Assembly: GCA_035633115.1 (NCBI GenBank)
Contig: DASQFN010000047.1
Location: 1-64,000, forward strand
Length of the DNA stretch: 64,000 bases
Reading direction: 5' to 3'
DNA from: Gemmatimonadaceae bacterium
Lineage (GTDB): Bacteria > Gemmatimonadota > Gemmatimonadetes > Gemmatimonadales > Gemmatimonadaceae
The notes under the pieces were generated by a model. It worked only from the letters and a program-made list of their open reading frames with translations, was not told where the DNA came from and ran no database searches. The translations under genes and the position numbers were made by a program. Shown piece after piece: positions 36,892-45,235 of the stretch. Every line of letters starts with the position of its first letter. Position 1 is the stretch's first letter.

Positions 36892-38245
36892 AAAGAGCGC
36901 CGACACGACGATGAAGGACCGCCTCCTCGAGAAGCTGGCCGATCGCAGCGCCTGCATCGGCGTGGTTGGCCTTGGATACGTGGGGCTGCCGCTCGCAATA
37001 GAGTTTGCGAAGGCCGGGTTCCACGTGATCGGCTACGACGTCAGCGAGGATGTAGTGGCCGAGCTGATGCGCGGCGAATCGCATATCCAGGACATCCCTG
37101 CTGCCGCCGTCGCCGAAGTCGTGCGGGCGGGAAGGCTCGAGGCGACGACCGATGAAGCGCGTCTCCGCGAGATGGATGCGGTCTCGATTGCCGTTCCGAC
37201 CCCGCTTGCAAAGACCCGTGATCCCGACATGACCTACGTCATGGCGGCAGCGGACGCTATTGCCGCCAATTGCCGGCCCGGGATGTTGATCGTGCTCGAG
37301 AGCACGACCTATCCGGGCACGACGCGTGACCTGATGCAACCCATGCTCGAGGCGGCGGGACTCACCGTAGGCGAGGATGTGTTTCTCGCTTTCAGCCCGG
37401 AGCGCGTCGACCCGGGCAACGCGAAGTGGAGCATAAAAAACACGCCGAAGGTGGTGGGCGGAATTACGGCCGCGTGCACTGAAGTTGCGTCCGCACTGTA
37501 CGCGTCGTGCCTCGAAACGATTGTACCCGTGTCGAGCACGGAGACTGCGGAGCTCGTGAAGCTGCTCGAAAATACTTTTCGCTCTGTTAACATCGGACTC
37601 GTCAACGAGATGCAGATTGTCTGCGAGAAGCTCGGAGTGAATGTGTGGGAGGTGATAGAGGCCGCGGCTACCAAGCCATTCGGCTTCATGAAGTTCACGC
37701 CCGGGCCCGGGATCGGCGGACATTGCATTCCACTCGACCCGCATTACCTCGCGTGGAAGATGCGAACGCTCAACTACAAGACGCGGTTCATCGACCTGGC
37801 GAGCGAGATCAACAGCGAGATGCCGGCCCTCGTCGTGGAGAAGGTGGCGCAGGCGCTGAACGACCAGAGAAAACCGGTGAAGGGAAGCCGCATCCTCGTG
37901 CTTGGGGTGGCTTACAAGAGGGACATCGACGACATGCGGGAAAGCCCCGCACTCGACGTGATTCGACTGCTCGAGGAATCGGGCGCAGAGGTTGCCTATC
38001 ACGATCCGCACATCCCGTCGTTCCGCGAGGACGGGTACGAGCGCACAGGCGTCGAGCTCAGCGACAACGAGCTCTCGCAGTCGGACGCCGTAGTGATCAT
38101 CACTGATCACAGCGGCATCGACTATCAGCGGGTCGTGGACATGGCGCCGGTCGTCGTCGACACCCGAAATGCGACTGCCGGCATGGTAAGGAAAGGCGCC
38201 GCCAGGGTCACCGACAAGCCAGCGCCGAACATGGCGACTGTATAA
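36881..38245 (+). CDS. UDP-N-acetyl-D-glucosamine 6-dehydrogenase (WbpA type)
   Basis: 454 residues from the ATG at 36881. The dinucleotide motif GVVGLGYVGLPLA (27-39), FSPERVDPGN (171-180) and catalytic C282 in GIGGHCIPLDP mark the UDP-GlcNAc/ManNAc dehydrogenase branch; UDP-glucose enzymes carry GSCFPKD instead. It oxidises C6 twice with NAD to give the uronic acid that feeds the three preceding genes. UDP-ManNAc is the alternative substrate. Confidence 0.9.
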   Translation: MATEKSADTTMKDRLLEKLADRSACIGVVGLGYVGLPLAIEFAKAGFHVIGYDVSEDVVAELMRGESHIQDIPAAAVAEVVRAGRLEATTDEARLREMDAVSIAVPTPLAKTRDPDMTYVMAAADAIAANCRPGMLIVLESTTYPGTTRDLMQPMLEAAGLTVGEDVFLAFSPERVDPGNAKWSIKNTPKVVGGITAACTEVASALYASCLETIVPVSSTETAELVKLLENTFRSVNIGLVNEMQIVCEKLGVNVWEVIEAAATKPFGFMKFTPGPGIGGHCIPLDPHYLAWKMRTLNYKTRFIDLASEINSEMPALVVEKVAQALNDQRKPVKGSRILVLGVAYKRDIDDMRESPALDVIRLLEESGAEVAYHDPHIPSFREDGYERTGVELSDNELSQSDAVVIITDHSGIDYQRVVDMAPVVVDTRNATAGMVRKGAARVTDKPAPNMATV

Positions 38246-38261
38246 CCCCCGAACAGAACTC

Positions 38262-39605
38262 ATGAACATCTCAGTCATTGGAACCGGATACGTGGGGCTC
38301 GTCGTGGGTGCCTGTCTCGCGGAGACCGGCAACGACGTCGTGTGCGCCGATGTGGTTGCCTCGAAGATCGAGGGTCTCAAGCGCAATGTTCTTCCCATCT
38401 ACGAGCCCGGTCTCGAGGATCTGGTCGAGCGAAACCAGCAGGACGGCCGACTGACCTTCACGACTGACATCGCGGCGGCGATCGCTTCCGCCGATGTCCT
38501 GTTCGTCGCCGTGGGCACTCCCCCCGACGAGGACGGCTCCGCGGACCTGCAGCACGTGCTGGTTGTCGCCCGCGAGATCGGCACGCACATGTCCCGCGAG
38601 ATGGTGATCGTCACGAAGTCGACGGTTCCGGTTGGAACGGCGGGGAAGGTCGCCGCGGAAGTGCGCAAGACTGCGCGGTATCCGTTTCACATGTGCAGCA
38701 ATCCGGAGTTCCTGAAGGAAGGAGCTGCTGTGGACGACTTCATGAAGCCCGATCGCGTCGTCCTTGGCGTAGCGAGCGCACATGCACGGGAGGTGATGGC
38801 GGAGATCTACGCACCGTTCGTGAGAACCGGCAATCCGATCATCTTCATGGACATCGCGTCCGCTGAGATGACGAAGTACGCCGCGAATGGCATGCTCGCG
38901 ACCCGCATCTCATTCATGAACGAGATCGCGAATCTCTGCGAGCGCGTGGGCGCCAACGTCGACATGGTGAGGAAGGGAATCGGAAGCGATTCGAGAATCG
39001 GGCCTTCGTTCCTCTTCCCGGGACCGGGCTACGGCGGATCGTGCTTTCCAAAGGATGTAAAGGCGCTGGTGAGGACTGGCGCGCAGATGGGCATGGAGCT
39101 GCACGTGCTGACGGCCGTCGAGGAAGTGAACGAGCGTCAGAAGCTGAGGCTGTCCGAGAAGCTACGAGAGGCGCTCGGCGACGACCTGAGCGGCATGCAC
39201 ATCGCGTTGTGGGGACTGGCGTTCAAGCCCCAGACGGACGACATGCGCGATGCGCCGGCGCTCACGCTCATCGAGGATCTGCTCGCCGCCGGCGCCACCG
39301 TCTGCGCGCACGATCCCGCCGCGATGAAAGAGGCCCGTCACCGCCTTGGTAATACGATTCAATACTCGGAGACCAACTACGATGCCCTCCCCGGCGCTGA
39401 CGCGCTTGTCGTAGTGACGGACTGGAACGAGTACCGTCATCCGGACTTCTCGCGGGTGAAAGAGTCCCTGCGGCGGCCGCTGGTGATCGACGGCCGCAAC
39501 CTTTACGATCCCGTCAAAATGCGCGAGCTCGGGATCATCTACTACTCGATAGGGCGCGTGGTGCGCGAACAACCTGCTGCCGTGAGGGTAGGAGAATACG
39601 CATGA
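38262..39605 (+). CDS. ugd: UDP-glucose 6-dehydrogenase
   Basis: 447 residues. GTGYVGLVVGACLAE (7-21), TVPVGT (121-126), K205 in AEMTKYAAN and catalytic C261 in GYGGSCFPKD are those of UDP-glucose dehydrogenases. It makes UDP-glucuronate for envelope polysaccharide or lipid decoration. It follows the related UDP-GlcNAc dehydrogenase by 16 bp, so two parallel uronic acids can be made from one operon. Its stop overlaps the bamD start (ATGA). Confidence 0.93.
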   Translation: MNISVIGTGYVGLVVGACLAETGNDVVCADVVASKIEGLKRNVLPIYEPGLEDLVERNQQDGRLTFTTDIAAAIASADVLFVAVGTPPDEDGSADLQHVLVVAREIGTHMSREMVIVTKSTVPVGTAGKVAAEVRKTARYPFHMCSNPEFLKEGAAVDDFMKPDRVVLGVASAHAREVMAEIYAPFVRTGNPIIFMDIASAEMTKYAANGMLATRISFMNEIANLCERVGANVDMVRKGIGSDSRIGPSFLFPGPGYGGSCFPKDVKALVRTGAQMGMELHVLTAVEEVNERQKLRLSEKLREALGDDLSGMHIALWGLAFKPQTDDMRDAPALTLIEDLLAAGATVCAHDPAAMKEARHRLGNTIQYSETNYDALPGADALVVVTDWNEYRHPDFSRVKESLRRPLVIDGRNLYDPVKMRELGIIYYSIGRVVREQPAAVRVGEYA

Positions 39606-40366
39606 GACCTGGGCGTATTCTATTTGCGGCAACCCTGCTGCTTGCCCTCGCCGCAGGCGGATGCCGGCCGGTGTTCAATCCCGGCAAGTATACCGACATG
39701 AACGCGTTGTACAAGGCGGCATTGACCGAGTTCAACGCGAAGCGGTTCGACAACAGCGCCAAGGCGTTCGAGCGGCTCACGGTGGAGCTTCCGGCAAGGG
39801 ATTCGCGCGTGCCCGTCGCCTACTTCTACCTCGGCAAATCACAGGACAAGATTGGCGAGCGCCTGCTCGCGGCCAAGTCGTACAGCAGGATTTACGAGCA
39901 GTTTCCGGAGGACACGCTGGCGGATGACGGTCTCTATTATTCGGGGCTCGCGTACGAAGCAATGTGGCGCAAGCCGGTTCTCGATGCGCAGTATGGTGAG
40001 AACGCGCTGACGCAATTTCAGACGCTGCACGCGCTGTATCCCAGTTCGCCGGTGACAGTGCAGGGCGACAAGGAGCTCGCGAAGCTGGACGAGTGGTTCG
40101 CCACCAAGGACTACGAGACCGGCCGGCACTATCTCAAGCGCAAAGCGTACGACTCTGCGATCATCTACTTCAAGGACGTGATCAGGCTCCATCCGGCGGC
40201 ACCGAAGACACGTGAAGCGTACCTGCGTCTGCACGAGGCATACTCGGCGATCAACTACAAGGACGACGCACGCGACACGTGCGAAGCGGCCCGCAAGAAC
40301 TACCCGACGGATCGCGAAGTCAGACAGCTCTGTGGTGCGGCGGCCGCCCCGGTCGTATCGCAATAG
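39602..40366 (+). CDS. bamD: outer membrane assembly lipoprotein BamD-like
   Basis: 254 residues. Signal peptide with lipobox ending AAGGC (C21), then five tetratricopeptide-type helical repeats (YKAALTEFNAKRFDNSAKAFERL, VAYFYLGKSQDKIGERLLAAKSY and so on). BamD is the essential lipoprotein partner of BamA in inserting beta-barrels in the outer membrane. The length matches. Other TPR lipoproteins are the alternative. Confidence 0.88.
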   Translation: MRPGRILFAATLLLALAAGGCRPVFNPGKYTDMNALYKAALTEFNAKRFDNSAKAFERLTVELPARDSRVPVAYFYLGKSQDKIGERLLAAKSYSRIYEQFPEDTLADDGLYYSGLAYEAMWRKPVLDAQYGENALTQFQTLHALYPSSPVTVQGDKELAKLDEWFATKDYETGRHYLKRKAYDSAIIYFKDVIRLHPAAPKTREAYLRLHEAYSAINYKDDARDTCEAARKNYPTDREVRQLCGAAAAPVVSQ

Positions 40367-40369
40367 CCT

Positions 40370-40966
40370 TTGCGACTCGGCGTCTTTGGCGGGACGTTCG
40401 ACCCTCCACACGTCGGCCACTTACTCGCCGCGGTAGATGCCTTCGAGGCGCTCTCGCTGGACAAGCTGATATTCGTGCCCGTCGCATCGCAGCCGCTCAA
40501 GGCGAGCGCGCCGGCCAGCGCTCCTGCCCGGGACAGGCTGGAAATGGTTCGCTCCGCCATCGGCGATGATCCTCGATTCGAGGTCAGCGCCGCGGAAATC
40601 GAAAGAGGCGGGTTATCTTACACGGTGGACACGCTGGAGGCGCTCAATCTGGAGCAGCCCGGAGCGACCTTGTTCCTGATTCTCGGGATGGATGCTTTCG
40701 GAACGCTCGATCGATGGAAATCGCCGGGGCGCGTCAAAGAGCTGGCAACAATCGCGGTGCTTTCGCGGGCAGAAACAGGTCGCGAGGCGGAGATCGGGTC
40801 GATGCACGGCGTTACCCTCATCGGCATGAGGCGAATCGACGTGTCGTCGTCCGAGATTCGCGGGCGTATCCGCGACGGGCGGCCAATTCGAGGGTTCGTG
40901 GCTGATTCGGTGGAGAACTACATCGCCACCGCGGGTTTATACCGACCGGAGCCCGGCAGCCGATGA
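40370..40966 (+). CDS. nadD: nicotinate-nucleotide adenylyltransferase
   Basis: 198 residues from a TTG start 1 bp after the bamD stop. GGTFDPPHVGHLL (7-19) is the nucleotidyltransferase HxGH motif, and VSSSEIRGRI is the C-terminal ISSTxIR motif. It converts nicotinate mononucleotide and ATP to deamido-NAD. LILGMDAFGTLDRW is also typical. Confidence 0.93.
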   Translation: MRLGVFGGTFDPPHVGHLLAAVDAFEALSLDKLIFVPVASQPLKASAPASAPARDRLEMVRSAIGDDPRFEVSAAEIERGGLSYTVDTLEALNLEQPGATLFLILGMDAFGTLDRWKSPGRVKELATIAVLSRAETGREAEIGSMHGVTLIGMRRIDVSSSEIRGRIRDGRPIRGFVADSVENYIATAGLYRPEPGSR

Positions 40967-40999
40967 TCGGCAGCGGGGAAACGGTCGAGGGGTAAGGGG

Positions 41000-43900
41000 A
41001 TGCTCAAGGGAGTATTGCAGGGAGTGTTCGGCACCAGGCACGATCGCGAGCGAAAACGCGTTCAGCCGATTGTCGACAGCATCAACGAGGAGTACGAGCG
41101 GCTTCAGTCCGTATCCGAGGAAGAGCTTCGGGGGCAGACCGAGCGTTTTCGAGAGCGCATTCGTGAGGCCACGAGCGAGCTCGAGGCGCGCATCGTGGAG
41201 CTCAAGGCGCAAAAGCATGACACTGCGGATTCGGCGGAACGCGAGCGCATCGACACGGAGCTGAGTGGTCTCGATGGACGCGGCGGAGTGGAAGGCGAGC
41301 TCCGCGAGGCAACTGCTGAAATCCTGGACGAGATTCTCCCCGAATCGTTCGCGACTGTGCGTGACGCCTGTCGCCGCCTGATCGGCACGACCGTGAGGGT
41401 GACGGGTCACGACCAGGAGTGGAACATGATCCCGTACGACGTGCAGCTCATGGGCGGAATCGAGCTGCACATGGGAAAGATCGCGGAGATGGCGACCGGT
41501 GAAGGTAAGACTCTCGTCGCGACTCTGCCGCTGTACCTGAATTCCCTCGCCGGAAAAGGCACCCACCTCATTACGGTCAACTCCTATCTCGCACGGCGCG
41601 ACTCGGAGTGGATGGGGCATGTGTACAAGTATCTCGGGCTGACCGTCGGCTGCATCGACGACACGGACCCCGGCACTCAGGAGCGCAAGAACGCCTACGA
41701 GTGCGACATCACTTACGGCACGAACAACGAGTTCGGCTTCGACTACCTCCGCGACAACATGGTTGTCGAGAACAACCAGCGCGTTCAGCGCGCGCACGTC
41801 TACGCGATCGTCGACGAGGTGGATTCGGTTCTCATCGACGAAGCAAGAACACCGCTGATCATCTCCGGACCTGTCGGCAACGAATCCGATGCCGAGTACG
41901 CGATGCACAACGCGGCGGTCGCGCGGCTTGTCAAGCGGCAGAGCGACCTGGGCAATGCGCTCGTGGCTGAAGGGGAGCGCGCGCTGGAGGCGGGCGACAC
42001 GGAGCTTGCGGCCCTCAAGCTCTACCAGGCGCGGCTCGGCGCACCGAAGAACAAGCGGCTTTTGAAAGCGCTTCAGGAAACGGGCGTGAAGCAGCTCGTC
42101 CAGAAGATGGAGCTCGAGCATATCGCCGACAGAAAGCTTCCCGCGAGCAAGCAGCAGTTCCGGGACGTCGAGGAAAGCCTGCTCTATGTCCTGGATGAGA
42201 AAGGGCACTCCGTACATCTGACCGATCAGGGCGTGGAGTACATGTCACCCTCGGATCCTGAGGCGTTCGTACTGCCCGATATCTCGCAGGAGGTCCACCG
42301 CATCGATCACGATCCCGACCTCACGCCGGAAGAGAAGCTTTCGATGCGGCAGGCGATCAACGTCGACTATGCCGCGAAGAGCGAGCGCCTGAACATCGTG
42401 CACCAGCTTCTTCGCGCGCACGCGCTCTACGAGAAGGACGTGAACTACGTGGTGCAGGACGGACAGGTTCTGATCGTGGACGAGTTCACGGGACGCACCA
42501 TGCCGGGGCGCCGCTGGTCCGAAGGGCTCCACCAGGCAGTCGAGGCGAAGGAAGGAGTCCAGGTGAAGGGCGAGACACAAACGCTCGCCACGATCACCAT
42601 CCAGAACTACTTCCGCATGTACAGCAAGCTTGCCGGCATGACGGGAACGGCGGAGACCGAGGAGACTGAATTCCATCAGATCTACGGGCTCGAGGTCTCG
42701 GTGATTCCGACGAATCAGCCGGTGATCCGCGACGACAGGCAGGACCTCGTCTACAAGACGCGGCGCGAGAAATACAACGCGATGCTCGAGGAAACGGAGC
42801 GGCTCCATAAGCTCGGCTACCCGGTGCTCGTTGGAACGGTGAGCGTCGACGTTTCAGAGACTCTCTCGCGCACGTTCAAGCGCGCGGGGATCGTTCACAA
42901 CGTTCTCAACGCGAAGTATCACCAGCGTGAGGCGGAGATCGTTGCCGGCGCCGGCCAGCCCGAAGCGGTGACAATCGCGACGAACATGGCCGGTCGCGGG
43001 ACCGACATCAAACTCGGCGAAGGCGTCACGGTGTCGAAGCCGTCGCAGATCAAGGATCCCGAGGCAAACATCGTCGACGTCGTGGAGATCGGCGGTCTCC
43101 ACATCATCGGCTCGGAGCGTCACGAGTCACGCCGCATCGACCGCCAGCTACGCGGGCGTTCCGGGCGTCAGGGTGATCCCGGCACGTCGCAATTCTTCCT
43201 CTCGCTCGAAGACGATCTGATGCGTCTGTTCGGCAGCGACCGAATCGCAAAGCTCATGGATCGCATGGGCGCCGAGGAAGGCGAGATGCTCACGCATCCG
43301 CTCATCACGCGGTCGATCGAGCAGGCCCAGAAGCGGGTCGAGCTGCAGAACTTCCAGTCGCGCAAGCGGCTGCTCGAGTACGACGACGTCATGAACCAGC
43401 AGCGTGAGGTCATCTATTCGCTGCGGTCGTTCGCGCTCGACGGCGGCGAGGAGCTGAAGGGCGAAGCCGAGAAGATGATCGAGAAGGGAATCTCGAGGCG
43501 CGTGGAGACTGCGCTCGCCGATCTCGACTCCCAGGAGGACTGGGACTTCAGCCTCCTCCGTCAGGACCTGCTGATGCACTACCTGCTGACGGTGCCGTCG
43601 TTCGAGGAAGGTGTCGACCGTCCGACGTCGATCACTGAGGCGCAGGAGCACGCAGTCGAAGCCGCGAAGAAGGCGTTCAACGACAAGCTCACGGGACTGG
43701 CGGAGTTCGGCGATCGCCTGTTGTCGCTGGTGATGCTGAACGTGCTGGACGAGAAGTGGAAGGATCACCTCTACGATCTCGATCAGCTCCGGAACGCGAT
43801 TCACTACAGGTCGTGGGGACAGAAGGACCCGCTCATCGAGTACAAGCACGAAGCGTACACGATGTTCGTGGACCTGATGAACGACGTGTATCACACGTTC

Positions 43901-44338
43901 ACGGAGCGCTTCCTTCGGGCGCAGATCAGCTTCAACGCGCCTCCGGTTTTCGAGACCGATAGCGAGCCGGGGGAGGGCGACGGGCAAGGCCGCGCTGTGG
44001 CTTCACAAGCGTCGCGTCCGACTCAGCGGTACAACGAGTTCGGCGTGCTCGAGGATGTTCCGGAGCTGGAGCTGGCAGTCAACGGTGAGGAGACGGAAGT
44101 CGAGGAAGTGGTTGACGTCGGGCCGGCCGAGCCGCCCACAAAGAAGCGCGCCGCGCGTCCGGAGCCCATCGTGACCGGAGCTGGCCGAGTGCGCTCGCTG
44201 AATCCGGTCGCCCAGGCGGGCGTGCCCGGCGTTTCAGGCGGGGGTGCGTCAGCTGACTGGACGAACGTCGGGCGAAACGATCCCTGCCCGTGCGGCTCTG
44301 GCAAGAAGTTCAAGAAGTGCCACGGCGCAAATCTTTGA
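41000..44338 (+). CDS. secA: preprotein translocase ATPase SecA (long form)
   Basis: 1,112 residues, about 200 more than the common form. Walker A GEGKT lies at 167-171, about 60 residues later than in E. coli, because of a Glu/Arg-rich coiled-coil insertion at about 55-110. A second insertion of about 90 residues follows ISGPVGNESDAEY in the preprotein-binding domain. The helicase core (MAGRGTDIKLGEG, RQLRGRSGRQGDPG) and the C-terminal zinc motif (CPCGSGKKFKKCHG) are intact. Long SecA forms are known in Bacteroidota and related diderms. Confidence 0.97.
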   Translation: MLKGVLQGVFGTRHDRERKRVQPIVDSINEEYERLQSVSEEELRGQTERFRERIREATSELEARIVELKAQKHDTADSAERERIDTELSGLDGRGGVEGELREATAEILDEILPESFATVRDACRRLIGTTVRVTGHDQEWNMIPYDVQLMGGIELHMGKIAEMATGEGKTLVATLPLYLNSLAGKGTHLITVNSYLARRDSEWMGHVYKYLGLTVGCIDDTDPGTQERKNAYECDITYGTNNEFGFDYLRDNMVVENNQRVQRAHVYAIVDEVDSVLIDEARTPLIISGPVGNESDAEYAMHNAAVARLVKRQSDLGNALVAEGERALEAGDTELAALKLYQARLGAPKNKRLLKALQETGVKQLVQKMELEHIADRKLPASKQQFRDVEESLLYVLDEKGHSVHLTDQGVEYMSPSDPEAFVLPDISQEVHRIDHDPDLTPEEKLSMRQAINVDYAAKSERLNIVHQLLRAHALYEKDVNYVVQDGQVLIVDEFTGRTMPGRRWSEGLHQAVEAKEGVQVKGETQTLATITIQNYFRMYSKLAGMTGTAETEETEFHQIYGLEVSVIPTNQPVIRDDRQDLVYKTRREKYNAMLEETERLHKLGYPVLVGTVSVDVSETLSRTFKRAGIVHNVLNAKYHQREAEIVAGAGQPEAVTIATNMAGRGTDIKLGEGVTVSKPSQIKDPEANIVDVVEIGGLHIIGSERHESRRIDRQLRGRSGRQGDPGTSQFFLSLEDDLMRLFGSDRIAKLMDRMGAEEGEMLTHPLITRSIEQAQKRVELQNFQSRKRLLEYDDVMNQQREVIYSLRSFALDGGEELKGEAEKMIEKGISRRVETALADLDSQEDWDFSLLRQDLLMHYLLTVPSFEEGVDRPTSITEAQEHAVEAAKKAFNDKLTGLAEFGDRLLSLVMLNVLDEKWKDHLYDLDQLRNAIHYRSWGQKDPLIEYKHEAYTMFVDLMNDVYHTFTERFLRAQISFNAPPVFETDSEPGEGDGQGRAVASQASRPTQRYNEFGVLEDVPELELAVNGEETEVEEVVDVGPAEPPTKKRAARPEPIVTGAGRVRSLNPVAQAGVPGVSGGGASADWTNVGRNDPCPCGSGKKFKKCHGANL

Positions 44339-44444
44339 ACGGATTCAACGGATTCGACGGATTCGAACGGATCAGGGACGGAAGGACGAATAGTTTTCAC
44401 CTTTTTATCAGCTTCTGATCCGTTCGATCCGTTAGATCCGTTTT
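44338..44444. repeat. CGGATTC-type inverted repeat after secA
   Basis: The left arm (44338-44375) is four units of A/GACGGATTC; the right arm (44415-44444) is three units of GATCCGTT. The core GAACGGATCAG/CTGATCCGTTC pairs perfectly and the outer part with one bulge. It begins on the last base of the secA stop and could act as its terminator. The rest of the 213-bp spacer holds only the leader of radC with a GGAG site. Confidence 0.75.
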
Positions 44445-44551
44445 CATGCTTGCTCGCAACAAGCGGCAGTGTGATTGTGGCGGCGTCGCTCCGGTGGTGC
44501 CGAGAAGCGGAGGATTGAGTAGCGCTTCGGATCCCTTTCCCGGAGCAGTGA

Positions 44552-45235
44552 ATGTCCTCAAGCATACGAGAGCTGCCAAGCTGTGAGCGTCCGCGCGAGC
44601 GGCTCAAATCCCACGGCGCGCGGGCGCTCAGCTCGGCCGAGCTCCTCGCGATACTTCTCGGCACCGGATCCGAGAAGAACTCCGCAATCGGCATTGGACA
44701 TGAGATCCTCGCAAGCGCGCACGGCTCCCTGCGGCGGCTTTCCTCGCAGCCGGTCGCCGCACTGACGAGCCTCGCCGGCGTCGGTACAGCGCGTGCCGTC
44801 GCCGTTCATGCTGCACTCGAGCTCGGCCGGCGCATGGCGGCCGAGGAGCGCGACGAAGGCATACCGGTCCGATGTCCGCGAGATGTCCATGAGATTTTCG
44901 GGCAGCGTCTCCAGGATCTGCCCGTCGAGGAGTTCCACGTCGCCGTGCTCGACTCGCAGCACCGCCTCGAGCGCGACATCGCCGTGACTCGCGGGCTCCT
45001 CAACTCGTCGCTCGTCCACCCGCGCGAAGTATTTCGAGAGGCGATCGCCGAGAACGCAGCCGCGATAATTCTCATTCACAATCACCCGAGCGGCGACCCG
45101 ACACCGTCGAGCGACGATCGCGTCGTTACCGAGCAGCTCGTGCAGGCGGGACGCGTACTCGACATCCCGGTGCAGGACCACATTATTATTGGAAGAGGGC
45201 GTTATCTGAGCTTCGCGGAGGCGGGACTGTTGTGA
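44552..45235 (+). CDS. radC: RadC-like JAMM/MPN-domain protein (UPF0758)
   Basis: 227 residues. N-terminal helix-hairpin-helix region (LSSAELLAILLGTG, LTSLAGVGTARAVAVHAALE), then the JAMM metal site HNHPSGDPTPSSDD (H176, H178, D189). RadC was once linked to DNA repair, but its role is unclear. The stop overlaps the GTG of the RelA/SpoT gene (GTGA). Confidence 0.93.
   Translation: MSSSIRELPSCERPRERLKSHGARALSSAELLAILLGTGSEKNSAIGIGHEILASAHGSLRRLSSQPVAALTSLAGVGTARAVAVHAALELGRRMAAEERDEGIPVRCPRDVHEIFGQRLQDLPVEEFHVAVLDSQHRLERDIAVTRGLLNSSLVHPREVFREAIAENAAAIILIHNHPSGDPTPSSDDRVVTEQLVQAGRVLDIPVQDHIIIGRGRYLSFAEAGLL

Noticed and set aside
36869-38398. 509-codon open frame antisense to the UDP-GlcNAc dehydrogenase
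   Set aside because: Overlaps a well-supported enzyme gene completely and shows no motif of its own.
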